Shown here: one piece after another, positions 1 to 11,248 of the stretch
Layout: every line of letters starts with the position of its first letter
Numbering within the stretch: the first letter of the stretch is position 1
Assembly: GCA_029929735.1 (NCBI GenBank)
Contig: JAKELP010000013.1
Span: 2,298,222 to 2,362,221 of the forward strand
Direction of reading: 5' to 3'
Length of the DNA stretch: 64,000 nt
From: Mimosa pudica
Lineage: Eukaryota > Streptophyta > Magnoliopsida > Fabales > Fabaceae
The notes under the pieces: generated by a model
Told to the model about the DNA's origin: nothing
The model's input: only the letters and a program-made list of their open reading frames with translations
Databases searched by the model: none
Translations under genes and position numbers: made by a program

Positions 1-577
1 TTTTATGTTACTTCCACTGATGGTTTGGCTGAAATGGAAGCAACTGGCGGCAGTGGCGGCTCAGGCGAGCTTTGTATGTGACGGAGGAGGGAGGCGGAGG
101 TGGAGGTTGCAGGGAGGGAGAGTGGGGGCGGAGGGATTGGACAGAGAAGGAGAAGGGGAAGGAGAGAGAAGGTGAGGTGGGGTATGTTTTTTATTATTAA
201 ATGTGGGGCTCACACATTCAGAAATAATTAAAGTGAGGTCCCAATGGACTCTACTTTAATTTCTCTAATTAGGGGGACTTTTTCTATATTATGTCCCTTC
301 CCAGGGACTTGTAATTAGTTTTCTCTTGTTTTTATTATATGTGGCCCCACATAAACACATCCTACGTGGCGACATGTGGCAAAAAATTTAACCACGTGGC
401 GGCCACATAAGCATAGTAACGGTCAAACGTCATTGACCGTCCAAGCGGGGTAGTTTTTAAACACCTTGTTTACTTGGAGTGCAGATCCGAGCTTGTTGTT
501 AGTTCAGGGTGCTCAGCGCTCCTTGATGGTTACTTGGGGGGCAGATTAGGTCTATTACCCTTTCATAGAAATACAGG
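1..577. other. Intergenic, no gene seen
   Basis: The first ~180 bases are purine-rich with GGAGG-type runs. AT-rich sequence follows, with several ACGTGG (G-box core) words near 363-400 that sit in loose inverted orientation. The short reading frames have no recognisable motif. It could be the edge of an element that begins outside the window. Confidence 0.5.
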
Positions 578-900
578 ATGTTGCGCCACAAGGCACGACA
601 TTCTGCAACATTTTCTTAATATAAAAATGGATGTCCTGCCACGTGATGCAACATCCATTTTTTTGATTAAAATGCAATATTTTGCGCCACAAGGCACAAC
701 ATCCTGCAAAAATGGATGTTGTGCAACGTGATATGACATCTGTTTTCTTTTCTTTTAAATTAAAATGCAAGATGTCGTGCCACAAGGCGTGACATTTGCA
801 ACTTTGTTCAAAATATTAAAATGGATGTTGGTGCGATAAACATTTCATTTTTCAATTAAAATGCATGATGTTACTCCTCAAGCTATGATGAAAAATTTTG
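578..900. repeat. Degenerate ~97-bp tandem repeat
   Basis: The word GCCACAAGGC recurs at 585, 686 and 779, and a decayed form (CCTCAAGCTA) lies near 876, giving a spacing of 93-101 bp. Each unit also carries a TTAAAATGCA word and variants of ACATCCATTTT. Related words (ATGTCGCA, TGCGACAT) reappear at 930-960 and 1650-1730, so the array was probably once longer. The small reading frames across it on both strands are by-products of the repeat. Confidence 0.65.
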
Positions 901-1072
901 CAACAATTTTTATATTAAAAAAAATTCATGTCGCACTGTGGTACATACGCGATAGACAAAGTATGTGGCTCATTTTTTCTTGTATGACATTAGTCTTGTA
1001 TTCATCTATATAAACTACACAATCCTTTACATAGTTCTTAGTATACTTTAATTACTTCTTCATTTTCCCTGT

Positions 1073-1347
1073 GTATAATTATTTCTTCTTTTTTCAGTTA
1101 ATCACCGCCCAGTGTAATTCGCACTCGAGGGGTAGGAGTATTGTCCACATAGCAAAGGTTGTCCCCTCTCCCAATGAAAGCGCTTCCCGGGATTCGAACA
1201 CGTGTTCTCAGCCCACATAGGAAAGGTTGTCCCCTTCCCAATGAGAGCGCTTCCCGGGATTCGAACATGCGTTCTCATCCCTACAGGGGTTGTTGCCCAG
1301 TTACCATCTCAACCAACTACTCATTGGTTGCGTACAATTATTTCTTC
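1073..1347 (-). mobile_element. tRNA-derived SINE with internal duplication
   Basis: The element (1089-1331) reads on the minus strand. It has a tRNA-like head, an A-box-like word (GGTTGAGATGGTAACTGGG), two B-box words (GTTCGAATCCC) and an A-rich tail opposite the T-run near 1089. It is flanked by a 16-bp target-site duplication at 1073-1088 and 1332-1347 with one mismatch. A ~68-bp segment is repeated in tandem (starting near 1145 and 1213), so the B-box lies twice in the element. The single-unit relative at 16462-16629 is ~75 bp shorter. Confidence 0.8.
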
Positions 1348-2208
1348 ATAATTCTTATATGTAACGAATTGTCATTTATATTTTTGCAAGTTATTTTTAT
1401 AAACACTATAATTTCTATCCCTTCTTATTTATTTTTGCTATTAGGTATATAATTAATGATACTCATTTGTTAAAATATTTGTTTCTACCAAGTATATTAT
1501 TTTATCATCTAATATTTGATTCTTCATTATTATATCCATATACTCTTTCTCGTTCAAAAACTATCTACTCTTTCTCTATTATAACCAACAATAATATTTG
1601 TGTCTCATATTAATAGTAATATTTATTCAAAAAAATTCTCGCAGTTTATGTGTCGCACAAGCCGATGCGACATAAGGTGCATGATATTTTCTTAAAGAAA
1701 ATCAAAGATGTCGCATAACTGTGGCATGACATTATGTGTTTCTTTTTTCTTTTCAATATGTCATGGTTTTTTGTCAATATGTTCTGGTTTTTCAATACCA
1801 CAACATTTTTCTTCGTTTTACACGTTTATATCGCATGTCGCAATACTGCGATACATGCGTCATGTCGCGATTCATCACAAGGTTTTTTACACCCAGTTAC
1901 CCACGACTAGCACCTATTTTACTTATAGTGGCTTCACTTATGGTGCCATGTGATGATGAGTGAAAGATCTCTAGATACACTAATGCTTAATAAGTAAACA
2001 TATGCTATTTGGGGTTGCGGTGAGCAAGAATAAAGGGGACACAACTAGATTAAGTTAAATATCTTGGTTTGATTTAATTTGAGTTTGGAATATCCGAAGA
2101 GAGTACTGTAGGCTTAATTCCTACAAAACACAAAGTGTTTAATGTGTTATCCACATCAAAACTCAACAACTACCTTCGTATGATATTCTTCTTCTCTTTG
2201 TTATAGCT
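1348..2208. other. Intergenic, no gene seen
   Basis: AT-rich sequence holding scattered remnants of the upstream repeat at 1640-1735 (words such as GTCGCACAAG and GATGTCGCAT) and again near 1830-1880. I see no coding exon or RNA gene. Confidence 0.5.
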
Positions 2209-2307
2209 ATATCTAAGTCTAAGTAATTACTACTCTCTCCTCCATTCCTAAATATAAGATCACTTTAGGAACGGAGGAGAGAGTAGTAATTACTTAGACT
2301 TAGATAT
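2209..2307. repeat. 35-bp perfect inverted repeat
   Basis: Arms at 2209-2243 and 2273-2307 are exact reverse complements over 35 bp. The stem continues after one mismatch for about six more pairs, around a loop that holds the Stowaway sub-terminal word AAATATAAGATCAC. The outer ~22 bp of each arm lies outside the MITE end, so flanking DNA has been inverted and copied together with the transposon tip. Confidence 0.85.
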
Positions 2308-2766
2308 TATTTAATGGGCGAAAACGGGAAAATTTATAAGCCTGATCTATGCAGTAACATCGTTTTGAATCCATTCCATTTTAATTGGCATGTTCTCTAT
2401 GATAATTATCATCATAAGTCTTGTGAAAAAACATGTACAATACTTAACCTTGGTCAATTTCTTTGTGAAAATGTATGTATAGCTAAAAACGAACCACACC
2501 TAAAATCGGGTCAAGTTCTAATTGTTCCTAAATATAAGATCACTTTAGGGATGTGGATAAGTTTCTAAATATAAGATCACTTTCTATTTTTACTCATATT
2601 TTGCCCAAATTACCCCTAAATTACTTCATTTTTCCCTCTCTCCTCCTTGTCATCACCACTTGTCAAATGTTAGAGAGGGGTATTTTGGGAAATTCATGTT
2701 ATTTAAATGTCTTTTTTAATCTCTCTAAATTAGCCAAAGTGATCTTATATTTAGGAACCGAGGGAG
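2233..2766. mobile_element. Stowaway-type MITE, rearranged (subfamily A)
   Basis: The left end CTCTCTCCTCCATTCC after TA and the right end GGAACCGAGGGAG before TA (2767-2768) match the Stowaway terminal repeat CTCCCTCCGTTCC. The sub-terminal AAATATAAGATCACTTT recurs at 2249, 2530 and 2563 and inverted near 2735. At 534 bp it is about twice the intact copy at 26495-26756. The extra ~260 bp (2273-2530) includes the inverted arm and unrelated sequence. Confidence 0.7.
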
Positions 2767-2768
2767 TA

Positions 2769-3319
2769 TAATAGAAGTACTGTCGTCGTGAGTGCATTAT
2801 TTATACTCTATGGATTTGTTTTATTCCGTCTAAAAGTAAGTGGTCAATTTATCAGTCTCATCCATCCCGACTCATTTCAACAAAATTACCAAGTGGCCCT
2901 ATGGGACACGCACAGCCACCCGGCCATAAGCAAATTAAAACCACAAATTAATAACTTTGTTTGAGGCATTAGATTCAATCTCCATTCTCTACCATTTTGG
3001 CAGGGAACAAACACCTGGATATCATTTCATCACCGATGCTTTTGTAATGTGAAACGTTGATAATTGAGTTGGAGGAGTATCATATATTAATCACGTGGAT
3101 ATCATCCTAGGTGTGGCTCTAATTAATGTCTAAATATGAACTAGGAGGTGCATGACGGTTTCTTTTCTATTGCTTTACACATTTATAATCTGATCTTAAA
3201 TGTAAGATAAAATTGCCTTATTCCTTGAAAGATTAAGGAAACAAAACAAATGATTTTTTTAAAAAAATATTTGTCATTTTTCTCAAAAAACTAAGTCACC
3301 TCACTTATAGAAACTAATG
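2769..3319. other. Intergenic, no gene seen
   Basis: AT-rich sequence without an exon-like stretch, RNA gene or clear repeat. Confidence 0.5.
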
Positions 3320-3321
3320 TA

Positions 3322-3848
3322 ATCCCTCTGCTCTATAATATAAAAGTTCAAAAGTTTTGGTCTAAAATATAAGAGTTCAACCTTACATTTTCTAATCATT
3401 TAATGTATTTCCCCCTCTTTTACCTCTAATTTTCTTTCATCTGTATTCATGCTTACATATTTATCTCTCTTAATAGTATCATAATAAATGAGGGTAAAAG
3501 TGAAAAAAAAAATTAACTCTAGACACCAACCTACTTTTACATACTCCTTATGGTCTTAAATATAAGACCTAGTTGACTTTTTTGGATAATCCTAAAAAAA
3601 GAAAAAATAAGTTAATTATAAATTGATTTAGCTAATTTTTTCCCTTAAACTAGTTTATTTTACCTATAAACTAATGGATTATCTAAAAATATATCAAATA
3701 TGTCATCATTTAATAACATATTTCGCAACCTTAATCTCTTCAAAAAAAAGTCAATTAGGTCCTATATTTAGGACCGGAGGTAGTATTTTTTTAAGCAGTG
3801 TGTTTTAGCTGCTGAGCTCTTATATTACAATTTACAAACTAGAGGGAG
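3322..3848. mobile_element. Stowaway MITE (subfamily B) holding a nested MITE
   Basis: The outer element starts TCCCTCTGC after TA and ends AGAGGGAG before TA (3849-3850). Its inner sequence matches subfamily B (ATAAGAGTTCAA..., CATTTAATG, TTTCAT.T.TATT, ATAATAAAT). It is interrupted at 3544-3783 by a complete subfamily C element flanked by TA. Without the insert it would be ~285 bp, the usual size of subfamily B here. Confidence 0.8.
3544..3783. mobile_element. Stowaway MITE (subfamily C), nested
   Basis: 240 bp with ends CTCCTTATGGTCTTAAATATAAG and CTTATATTTAGGACCGGAGGTAG-like, flanked by TA at 3542-3543 and 3784-3785. It lies inside a subfamily B element, so it is the younger insertion. 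Confidence 0.85.
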
Positions 3849-3850
3849 TA

Positions 3851-5288
3851 TAATCTAAATACATAAACATATGCTAAATTAAGTTGTTTATCTAGCTATC
3901 TAAATCATCGCAAATATGATCTTAGGATGAGGAAATATAACTTAGTAATAGCGTAAATTGCTCACAATAAGTATTCCATAAATGATAAGATAATCGTATT
4001 TGTTAGAAATTACTTTTGATTACACTTTTTTAATTCATAGTGACTTTTTCTAGTTTTTTTCCAAAAACAAATCCTACATTATCACCCGCACCATGATAAA
4101 CCCAATAATTGTTAGCTGTTGCTTATATCTGGGATTCTTCTTCTATCATGTGAGCCCCATTCATATGTGTTTTTAATTTTTTTTTCAAATTATAAACTCA
4201 AATAAAGTAACCTCTTGCACAAGTAAAAAATTCCAAATACAGGGATATGCCCAATTTATTCCGTCTTTGGACCCCCGACCAAACATTGAACTTAGACCAT
4301 CCCTATCCACTTTTGGGATGCTTACTCTTCACGTGTGTGTGGTGTCCCTCATCACTCATGAGTCATGACTGATTAATTAAATTCCATAAAGGCACGTTAA
4401 GTTAAGAATAAAAATGAATCTTAAGTAAGAGTTGTTTGAAACATTTTTTTGTTTGACTTATTCGTAATTAATCGTTCTTTTTCCTTTCTGAAAACGGTTA
4501 GTGCAGTGAAACATTGAAGTGTGGTACTATGGTAATTGGTAAGATCGGCTGTGGAGAGAAAAATATATATAATGCATAAATAATTGGATGTAATATACTA
4601 TATATTTCTTATTAGGAGAGCTAAATAATTAAATTACTTAGTTTAAGAAAACAATTAAAATATTTCGACCGAAAAAAGAAAACAATTAAAATAAGTTAAA
4701 AACAATAAATATGAAAAAAAAACAAACATTTTCAATCATTTTCTTATTGATAAGCGTAAGTAAGAGAGAGAAATAGAATAATTATAAGAGGAAGAATGAA
4801 ACGAAATGTATATAGAAAAATGATAAAAAGAAAATAGAATTAACCACAGGCGAAAATAGTAAAAGTGTATCAAATTCTACCCTTAAAGAACTCTCATCAA
4901 AAGGACCTAACAATTTATATTTTGAGCTCTTATAGTAGTAATTATATGATGACTCTGGCAAAAAAAAATTATATGATGACAATGCATTTGTCATAGGGAT
5001 TTCAAGGTATGATGATGACTAAGCATATTATAAGAAATAAAATGAGACAATATTGCCTACAACTCCACTCCTTCCTAAATATATGATCTATTTTGGGAAA
5101 TGTTCTTATTCATTCATCTATGACTTCTTTATGTTTTTCTCACATTTTTCTTAAATTATTTTTATTGACAACCCTCAATAATAAACAAGAGATGGAGTAG
5201 GGTAATATATAGGTGTGTTCATAGTGTTTTAGTAATTAATGTAATTTTAACTAATTTAACTAACATATTATCTAATCAACTTAATAAA
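3851..5288. other. Intergenic, one MITE scar
   Basis: Low-complexity AT-rich sequence. A diverged MITE-like pair of ends occurs at about 5058-5198 (ACTCCTTCCTAAATATATGATC ... GATGGAGTAG). No coding sequence is recognised; the short minus-strand frame at 4782-4994 has no motif. Confidence 0.45.
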
Positions 5289-5290
5289 TA

Positions 5291-5579
5291 CTCCCTCCGG
5301 TCTCTAATGTAAGAACCCAAAATTTGAATGGTTTTGGTCTCTAATGTAAGAGCTCACTCCACATTCTCTCCTCATTTAATGCATTTTTTCCTACTTTACT
5401 CCTAACTCTCTTTCATATTTATTAATGCTTATGTATTTCTCTCTCTTAAAAGTACCATAATAAATATGGGCAATTTTGGAAAAGAAGTATTAACTTCAGA
5501 CATCCAACTAACATTCACATGTTTTCTTAAGAAGAGTTTTTTTTTTGCGGCTAGCTCTTATATTAGGGACCGGAGGGAG
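5291..5579. mobile_element. Stowaway MITE (subfamily B)
   Basis: 289 bp. Left end CTCCCTCCGGTCTCTAATG and right end CATTAG-like AGGGACCGGAGGGAG, with TA on both sides (5289-5290, 5580-5581). It closely resembles the copies at 25714 and 61875. Confidence 0.9.
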
Positions 5580-5581
5580 TA

Positions 5582-6249
5582 TTTGTCTTATCTTTATTAC
5601 TAACTGTGGGAGTATTCTTTAACCCTTTTTAACTATCCAATAATTTTGGTGTTTAATGCGACAATGCACATTAATCACGTGGAGAATATCAATTGTATTG
5701 GTTGAAGCAAAATAAAGTTCACCTGCCAACTCACATTCATTTCACCTGCCACTTCCCAATTTTAATTCCTTTTTAATTTTCAAATCTAATTGTTAATGCT
5801 TTGCTTTACATTTTGAAAATCACTTATGCAATATGACAACCCAACACTAGTTCAAAGCAAACCGATTAATTAATTAATAATTAACTAACTAACTAACAAA
5901 TGTCACCATAAATTAGTTGTCAAATCTAATGCATATACTCATATGAGAACAATTAATTAATACGCAATCCCCACAAAGAAGGGGAAAGTGCGGATGAATT
6001 AATACTAATAAATAAATTTTATCTGTTGATTTAGGTTGTTAGTACATTGAACAAAGACATTCCCTTTAATTTTTTTGTAGTGGTGCTCCGAAGAAGAAAA
6101 GGTAGATCCTGGAATTCAATATTAAATGAAAATATGGTCAGGGAGAGAACTTCGCGTAACATGTACTGACTGTACTGATGCACTAATAAGTTTTATGAGG
6201 GATGAGATCTAATTCATCTCTGAAAATCTAAGATAACATCTTTGTGGGT
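5582..6249. other. Intergenic, no gene seen
   Basis: AT-rich sequence with TTAATTAATTAA-type simple runs near 5865-5890. No feature can be supported. Confidence 0.5.
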
Positions 6250-6258
6250 GGTAGAGAG

Positions 6259-6741
6259 CAAGGTTGTCAAACTCGTGAGTTTAAGTAAACTCGTGGAGAC
6301 AAGGTAAACTCGGATCGATAGACTCGAATCGTAAACTCGTAAGAGTTTGCATTTATAAAAAAACATGTATTTCTTTTATATAATTAAATAAGAATACAAA
6401 AAATAATAATAAATTGACTTAAATTTATTTTAAATACAAATAGTAAATTTAAATATATCAATTTTTATAATATATCAACCTCAATAGATAAATTTCTATA
6501 AAATCCATATTTAAATTCATTGAATTTTTTCAATTAAAAATAATTAAAATGAGTTCAATAGCAAATTAACACAATTTTTTGTAAGGTAGAAACGTACAAA
6601 CGGTGAATTCACAATGTAAACACGTAAGTTTCTACTGAATTTTCAGAGATTGAAAATTTAGGTGACTCGTGACACGTTTTGTTTAGGTAGTATCGTAAAA
6701 ACGGTAAAATCAGAGAGTTAACTCGCGAGTTTGACAACAAT
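6259..6741. mobile_element. Mutator-like non-autonomous element, 9-bp TSD
   Basis: The ends read CAAGGTTGTCAAACTCGTGAG and, inverted, ATTGTTGTCAAACTCGCGAG. The 483-bp element is flanked by an exact 9-bp repeat, GGTAGAGAG, at 6250-6258 and 6742-6750. A 9-bp duplication points to the Mutator superfamily. The ACTCG word recurs several times near each end. There is no transposase reading frame. Confidence 0.75.
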
Positions 6742-6924
6742 GGTAGAGAGAGACACGATAAATCTTTCATAAAATCTAAGCAATTATTATTATTATTATT
6801 ATAATAGTAGTAGAATATTTTTAATCCTAAATATAAATCCCTGTTTCACATTATCTCATTTTTTCCTAACATATAGTGTTATATGTGATACATAAAATTG
6901 AGAAATATTATATCATATTTATAA

Positions 6925-7236
6925 GGGCAAATGTGATTAATACTGATCAACTTATATAAGAGAAGACCTCATACCCATTAACTTATTTTAGGTTTTTAAA
7001 TACCCATAAACTTTTATATAGGGGCGGTCTTGTGCATTTTGACGGTCAACATTTTACACTGTTACCCATCACTTGGCAACAAATAAGAATGGTTTAACAG
7101 TGTGAAGCTTTGACAGTAAAAAATGCACAAGACTGCCCCTAAATGAAAGTTGATGAGTTTTTAATAACCAAAATGAGTTAATGGGTATGAGAACTCATTT
7201 GATATAAGTTTATTGGTATTTAAGCCCAATTACCCC
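6925..7236. mobile_element. Foldback MITE, GGG/CCC ends, 9-bp TSD
   Basis: 312 bp with diverged arms over most of its length: the left arm words GACCTCATACCCATTAACTT and GGGGCGGTCTTGTGCATTTT recur inverted on the right. It is flanked by the exact 9-bp duplication TATTTATAA at 6916-6924 and 7237-7245. Non-coding. Confidence 0.75.
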
Positions 7237-7245
7237 TATTTATAA

Positions 7246-7924
7246 TTTAAGTAGTTTGTTTAAATTTCTAAATATTTTTAAAAATAGATAAAATTGCTTT
7301 ATAATAAAAACTTTATTTTACCTTTAATATAAGACTTCATTTATAATTTCTTACATTTTTTTGTCATGTGATTCCCCTACAAACTAAATTTTATGTACTC
7401 CATAATGAGTTCGACCGAAAAAAATAGTACTACATTAAGAGGGTAGGCCGGGATGGGTGGATGGGCTAACCCTAAGAACAACCCATAGCCCATAATGAGA
7501 ACATGGTGAACTTTCCTGCTCGTACCCATACTTACAAGTAGCCCAAACAAGCTAAAAGGTTACATGTAGGGGCAAATTGGGCCATGGGTAGCTTGTATTA
7601 AGATAAACTTTTTTAAAATAGGAAAGGAAAAGAAGATGTAAAAACGACAAAGAGGATAAACTCTATGTACTAATAGTTTATATAAAAAAAATGTACTAAT
7701 AGTTCATTGCGTAGGAATGTATTCCATGTTTTATTCAAAAGAAAATTGTAATTATAATGCTTTGCATATTACTCCCTCTTTGTTTAAGACTAGATTTAGT
7801 TCACTCTTTTCAAATGTTTTAATCAAGTTAAATAAGTTATTTAAAAATTGATTTAGTTGTATTTTTTTGTGATAATAATTTGACTTATAACCTCATATGT
7901 ATGATATAATATTACCTAACATAT
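7246..7924. other. Intergenic with transposon scraps
   Basis: A stretch at 7440-7600 rich in GGGCTA/AGCCCA words resembles the interior of hAT-type MITEs such as 56755-57092, but ends are not clear. A single Stowaway-like left end (CTCCCTCTTTGTTTAAGAC) lies at 7772. No gene is seen. Confidence 0.4.
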
Positions 7925-8300
7925 TTTTAAAGATTATATTTGCCTTGAAAGTTTTAGATACAGATCAATTTTGCTCTGAAAATTTTTTAGGATCAACTTT
8001 GCCCTTGAATCAATTTTACCCCTCACATCCTACATATATTGTCACTTCATCCTCCATGTCAAAGTTTAAGCCACGTCATCATCTTCTCCATCCCTCTCTC
8101 TCCCTTCACCACCTCTTCTCCTCCCTCTCTCTCCCTCTCTCTCCCTCTCTCCCTCCTCACAATACATGTAGAATTTGAGGGGAGGGGGCAATTGTCCATT
8201 TTGTAAACAAAAGGGGCAAAATTGATCCAGAAAAAACTTTCAGGGAAAAATTGATCCAGAAAAAACTTTCAATGCAAGTATGATCTTTAGCCCAATTAAC
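7925..8300. mobile_element. Diverged foldback element
   Basis: The left arm near 7930-7985 (GCCTTGAAAGTTTTAGATAC, GATCAATTTTGC) is inverted on the right at 8215-8295, where the word TGATCCAGAAAAAACTTTCA occurs twice in tandem. The centre (8085-8158) is a C/T tract. Target-site duplication is not clear. The plus-strand frame at 7897-8178 crosses the arm and the C/T tract and is not a gene. Confidence 0.55.
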
Positions 8301-9542
8301 AAAATCTTAGGAATAGACTCAAGAACAACTAAACCCACGTAATTAGATAATGCTCTTTTGAACCCACTTCTTATAAGTCTCAACTCTCAACTACAAATTC
8401 ATGGAATTTGGAAATTAATTTTGAAAATTGTTTGCATAGTAAATTTGTGTTTCAAATTCAAATTTAACCATTTAAATTTAAATTTAACTATCCAAATCTG
8501 AATTCGACCATATAAAATTTCACCATTTAATTTTAACTAACCCTGACATGATTGTTAATGTTAAATTTGAATGTTATTAAACTCAAATGTAAGCCATCAA
8601 AATTGATTGTTGCAATTTAAAATTGAATGTAAGCCATAAAAATAAATTGTAGCCACCATTTAAGCTTTTTGATAGCAACATTATACCCAAATCATAAATA
8701 CAATTTCATAATCCAAAGACTTGGGTTATAATCCCATAAATATAATTGGATTACTTTATAAGCTACCATGATCAACGATTCACCGTCACCAAAAGAGAAA
8801 GAGGTTTTCTTGGGAACATATTTATAGACATCAAATATAGAGAGGAACAGGAAAACAACAACAAATGAGAACCTATGGTTCTTCTTAATACCGTCAAGAA
8901 ACTGCCTTGTGGATCAAGTTCGTCCCCTTCTGTCAAACTGCAACAATTTCAAACAGAACATATAATGAGCCATTTTCTCTTTCCAATCACAAATATACAT
9001 AGAACGCTTTTGACCCAATAAATATAAGAACTTCCAGCAAACGATGAAGAGAGAGATGTGTTGAAGATGCAGAAGTAGTCATGGTGTGATCCAATGTTTC
9101 TTGAAACCAAACGGAACTCAAAAATCCAAATTTTGTTGGACACAATCCCATTGACGAAGAAACATAGAAATATGAAACGCGTTGAATGTATTTAGGCCTA
9201 ATTTCACATACATACTTTCATGAAAACAAAAGATTAGTCATTCAAAGACCACTTGGTTCAGCAAATCTGTTTTAACTTTCAACTGCTTCCTCAAAGGTCA
9301 AAATATTAATAATTAATAATTAAGACAATAACCACAACAACATTAATTAAAAAAAGTTAAAGGAATAATGAATATTTTTATTAGGAAATTAATTAAAAAA
9401 TTCAAATTAGATATATAAATCTTTAGGTTTGGAAAATATTTTAACAAAGTAGTTCCAACTATTGTATTAGGATCATGACCAAGAATCATGCAGACGTGAT
9501 GTATCAAGGTAACTTCCTGGTTTAAATCAACGGAACCTACCT
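8301..9542. other. Intergenic, no gene seen
   Basis: 8440-8660 is built from AAATTTAAATTT/ATTGAATGTAAGCC-type short words. 8800-9190 has a less skewed composition, but I find no motif in any frame. Nothing firm can be annotated. Confidence 0.45.
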
Positions 9543-9552
9543 ATATATTCTA

Positions 9553-10064
9553 GGGTTAAAGGTGACCATTGCCCTGGAAGTTTTTAGAAAAAATCATATT
9601 TACTTTCGAAGTTTTTTTAGACTCGTTTTTACTCGGAAGTATGAAAATGAGGTCACATTTGCCCTTTATATATAGATGGAAAAATTAACACAGTTTGACA
9701 TGTCAATAAAAATGTACAGGTAGGAGCTTATTCATTGGACACGTTACTCATGTTGTCCAAGTGGAAAAAAGTATTTGTTCATTGACACTTATACCCCCAT
9801 AAAAACATCCATGGTGGGTCCCACAATTTCGCTTTACTCCGCTCTCTACTTCCTTACTTCGTTACTTGAGTGACATGTCCAATGAATAAGCGCATACATA
9901 TACATTTTTAGTGATGTGTCAACCGATGTTAACTTTTCTATCTATAAAGGGCAAATGTGACCTCATTTTCATACTTCTAGGGCAAATATAAGTCTAAAAA
10001 ACTTCGAGAGCAAATATGATCTATCTTTTCTGAAAACTTCCGGGGCAATGGTGACCTATAACCC
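9553..10064. mobile_element. Foldback MITE, GGG/CCC ends, 10-bp TSD
   Basis: 512 bp. The ends GGGTTAAAGGTGACCATTGC and, inverted, GGGTTATAGGTCACCATTGC lead into arms of ~200 bp (AAATGAGGTCACATTTGCCC and its complement are near 9646 and 9950). It is flanked by exact ATATATTCTA at 9543-9552 and 10065-10074. Non-coding. Confidence 0.8.
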
Positions 10065-10144
10065 ATATATTCTAATTGCATTACAAATCATATCACCTAA
10101 TCAATATCAATATATGTAAGATTTATCTAAAATTGTATTATTTA

Positions 10145-10368
10145 GGGTTAAGGTGCATTTTTAGTACTCTAGAATATAGCAAAGTGCACCTAACATAATA
10201 CACAATATTGTGGTCTATTTGTGGTAACCAAAAATTATTTTCGTGGCTTATTTAGTAACGACGTTAAATAAGTTAAGTTTGACCGTTATGTGTCAAATTT
10301 TGACCGTTAAATTGTGGGGTAAAGGAGTATTTTCAATACTCTAGAATATAGAAGGAGCACCTTAACCC
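10145..10368. mobile_element. Foldback MITE, GGG/CCC ends, 9-bp TSD
   Basis: 224 bp. The left end GGGTTAAGGTGCATTTTTAG and the right end GAGCACCTTAACCC share ACTCTAGAATATAG inside. The exact duplication TATTATTTA lies at 10136-10144 and 10369-10377. Its left end and flank are copied in inverted form immediately downstream (10378-10680). Confidence 0.8.
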
Positions 10369-10377
10369 TATTATTTA

Positions 10378-10680
10378 TAAGGAGGACTTTGCTATATTCT
10401 AGAGTACTAAAAATGCACCTTAACCCTAAATAATACAATTTTAGATAAATCTTACATATATTGATATTGATTAGGTAAATCTTAACCCTAAATAATACAA
10501 TTTTAGATAAATCTTACATATATTGATATTGATTAGGTGATATGATTTGTAATGCAATTAGAATATATGGGTTATATGGGTTATGGACCACAATATTGTG
10601 TATTATGTTAGGTGCACTTTGCTATATTCTAGAGTACTAAAAATGCACCTTAACCCTATTATTTATAAGGAGGAATTTCA
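10378..10680. repeat. Inverted and re-duplicated copy of 10065-10215
   Basis: Sequence from 10065 to about 10215 (element flank plus left element end) recurs in reverse complement here. A ~62-bp piece of it (AATACAATTTTAGATAAATC ... TTGATTAGGT) occurs twice in direct order (about 10429-10476 and 10492-10540). The element's ACTCTAGAATATAG word therefore appears four times in ~500 bp. Confidence 0.75.
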
Positions 10681-10899
10681 ATTAACGCCCCATTGATGCA
10701 ACTTTATTTCAAATTACGACAAATAGTTTTTAATTAATTACTTTGCAATATTAGAAGGGACAAAATGTATTAATGATTTGATGTCAAATTATCAAAATGT
10801 CCTTTATTCATATGGATGTTTTTTTTATTTTGTATTAGAAAAGTTTATTGATTTTAAGTTAATAAAAATGAAAATAATAACAAATTACTACCCCACCCT

Positions 10900-11080
10900 A
10901 AACCCACCCTAACACCCACCCTCTTCTTGCAATTTGTGTTTTAGGATGGGGGCAATTTTTTCTTTTCGCAAATTTTAAAATGACAGGTAGGTGTTGGTTC
11001 CTTCATAGTCCTTTTGAAAGTTTAAGTTCGTTCCTCACTTGTCCTTTTGGGTGTTGGGAGGGATTTATTTGGGTTTTTCC
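10900..11080. mobile_element. Right half of a 26131-type foldback element
   Basis: GGGGGCAATTTT, AAATGACAGGTAGG, GTTCCTTCATAGTCCTTTTG, and AGGGATTTATTTGGGTTTTTCC follow the same order as the right arm of 26131-26469, with moderate divergence. I find no matching left arm, so this is a truncated copy. Confidence 0.5.
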
Positions 11081-11248
11081 ATAGTTAAATCATCATTTAC
11101 AAGTACTCTCTTTGGTTTTTAATATAGCATCAAGTTAACTCTTTCAGGAAACAATATAACTAAATACATTACTTTTAAGTATTATATATTTTTAAAAAAT
11201 TAATTTTAGGTGACTTATAAATTGATATTAATTTAATTATATCTCACA

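Noticed and set aside
1180..1320. tRNA genes, suggested by TTCGAA-type B-boxes
   Set aside because: No acceptor stem or full cloverleaf can be drawn; an A tail and target-site duplication make it a SINE. The same holds for 16462-16629.
1159..1452. 97-codon plus-strand frame with repeated peptides
   Set aside because: It is the antisense of a duplicated SINE segment; B-boxes and target-site duplication explain it.
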